This document shows positions 14,089-14,210 of a stretch of 14,210 nucleotides of DNA, in pieces. The stretch's first letter is position 1, and every line of letters starts with the position of its first letter. Origin of the DNA: an uncultured Flavobacteriales bacterium (lineage in GTDB: Bacteria; Bacteroidota; Bacteroidia; Flavobacteriales_D; Sanyastnellaceae); NCBI GenBank assembly GCA_938092195.1, contig CALKHD010000044.1, positions 1 through 14,210 on the forward strand, written 5' to 3'. The notes under the pieces are model-generated. The model was not told the origin of the DNA. It worked only from the letters and a program-made list of their open reading frames with translations, and did no database searches. The translations under genes were made by a program, and so were the position numbers.

Positions 14089-14210
14089 ATGGCTTTTCAA
14101 GACCTCAACTTTGACGGTGTCCGCGCTTTGATCCGCGTGGATTTTAATGTCCCCATGACCCAGCTTGCCGACGACGGCAGCCGAGAGGTCACCGACGATA
14201 CGCGCATTCG
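14089..14210 (+). CDS. pgk: Phosphoglycerate kinase (N-terminal part; 3' end outside window)
   Basis: Phosphoglycerate kinase transfers phosphate from 1,3-bisphosphoglycerate to ADP in glycolysis. Only about 40 residues are visible: MAFQDLNFDGVRALIRVDFN, then VPM and, after a short loop, VTDDTRIR. The RVDFNVP and TDDTRIR motifs are the substrate-binding N-terminal signatures of the family. The ATG at 14089-14091 is the natural start, 19 bp after glyS. No promoter-like box was seen in that gap, so it is probably read from the glyS transcript. The frame is open to the window edge. Confidence 0.95.
   Translation, partial: MAFQDLNFDGVRALIRVDFNVPMTQLADDGSREVTDDTRI

Noticed and set aside
1..14210. 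Search for a defence system, biosynthetic cluster, mobile element, CRISPR array or RNA gene.
   Set aside because: No transposase, integrase, attachment-like direct repeats, spaced short repeats or tRNA/rRNA-like sequence was seen. The content is housekeeping plus envelope genes, so no new multi-gene system is claimed.

Overview
The window looks like chromosomal DNA from a fairly GC-rich member of the Bacteroidota, probably Flavobacteriales-like. Four things point there. A giant secreted protein ends in a type IX secretion (CHU_C / type B) sorting domain. The dihydroorotase is of the Bacteroidota DDQVHFREPG type. A DUF4296-like lipoprotein lies beside it. Short gaps carry TAnnTTyG boxes resembling the Bacteroidota -7 promoter element, while Shine-Dalgarno sequences are essentially absent. 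I see no mobile element, CRISPR array, tRNA or rRNA.

Layout. (1) 1-316, minus: the start of uvrC (nucleotide excision repair), running off the left edge. (2) 355-1425, plus: an extended SDR NAD-dependent epimerase/reductase, divergent from uvrC. (3) 1429-4907, minus: a tightly packed run transcribed right to left. It holds an S4-domain pseudouridine synthase homologue with an altered catalytic motif, a polyprenyl-phosphate mannosyltransferase-like GT2, dihydroorotase (pyrC) and a DUF4296-like lipoprotein. The last three are joined by 4-bp ATGA overlaps. (4) 4945-5925, minus: an uncharacterised secreted, probable outer-membrane beta-barrel protein. (5) 6023-7346, plus: a YraN/UPF0102 protein followed by a membrane-anchored coiled-coil protein. 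(6) 7347-12439, minus: gpsA (phospholipid precursor synthesis), then a 1338-residue T9SS cargo protein with DUF7948-like, SBBP-like, PKD and tandem Ig-like modules. (7) 12534-14210, plus: glyS (glycyl-tRNA synthetase) followed by the start of pgk.

About 97% of the window is coding and no gap exceeds 100 bp. Two convergent gene pairs meet with 0 and 3 bp between stop codons, leaving no room for conventional intergenic terminators. Most genes are housekeeping (DNA repair, pyrimidine, phospholipid, translation, glycolysis) mixed with envelope proteins typical of the phylum.

I found no convincing new multi-gene system. The observation most worth following up is the pseudouridine synthase homologue: the near-invariant GRLD catalytic motif reads DKME (Asp to Glu), and a second conserved basic motif is also lost. 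The second is a set of exactly four TAnnTTyG boxes in the gaps, all oriented toward a downstream gene.
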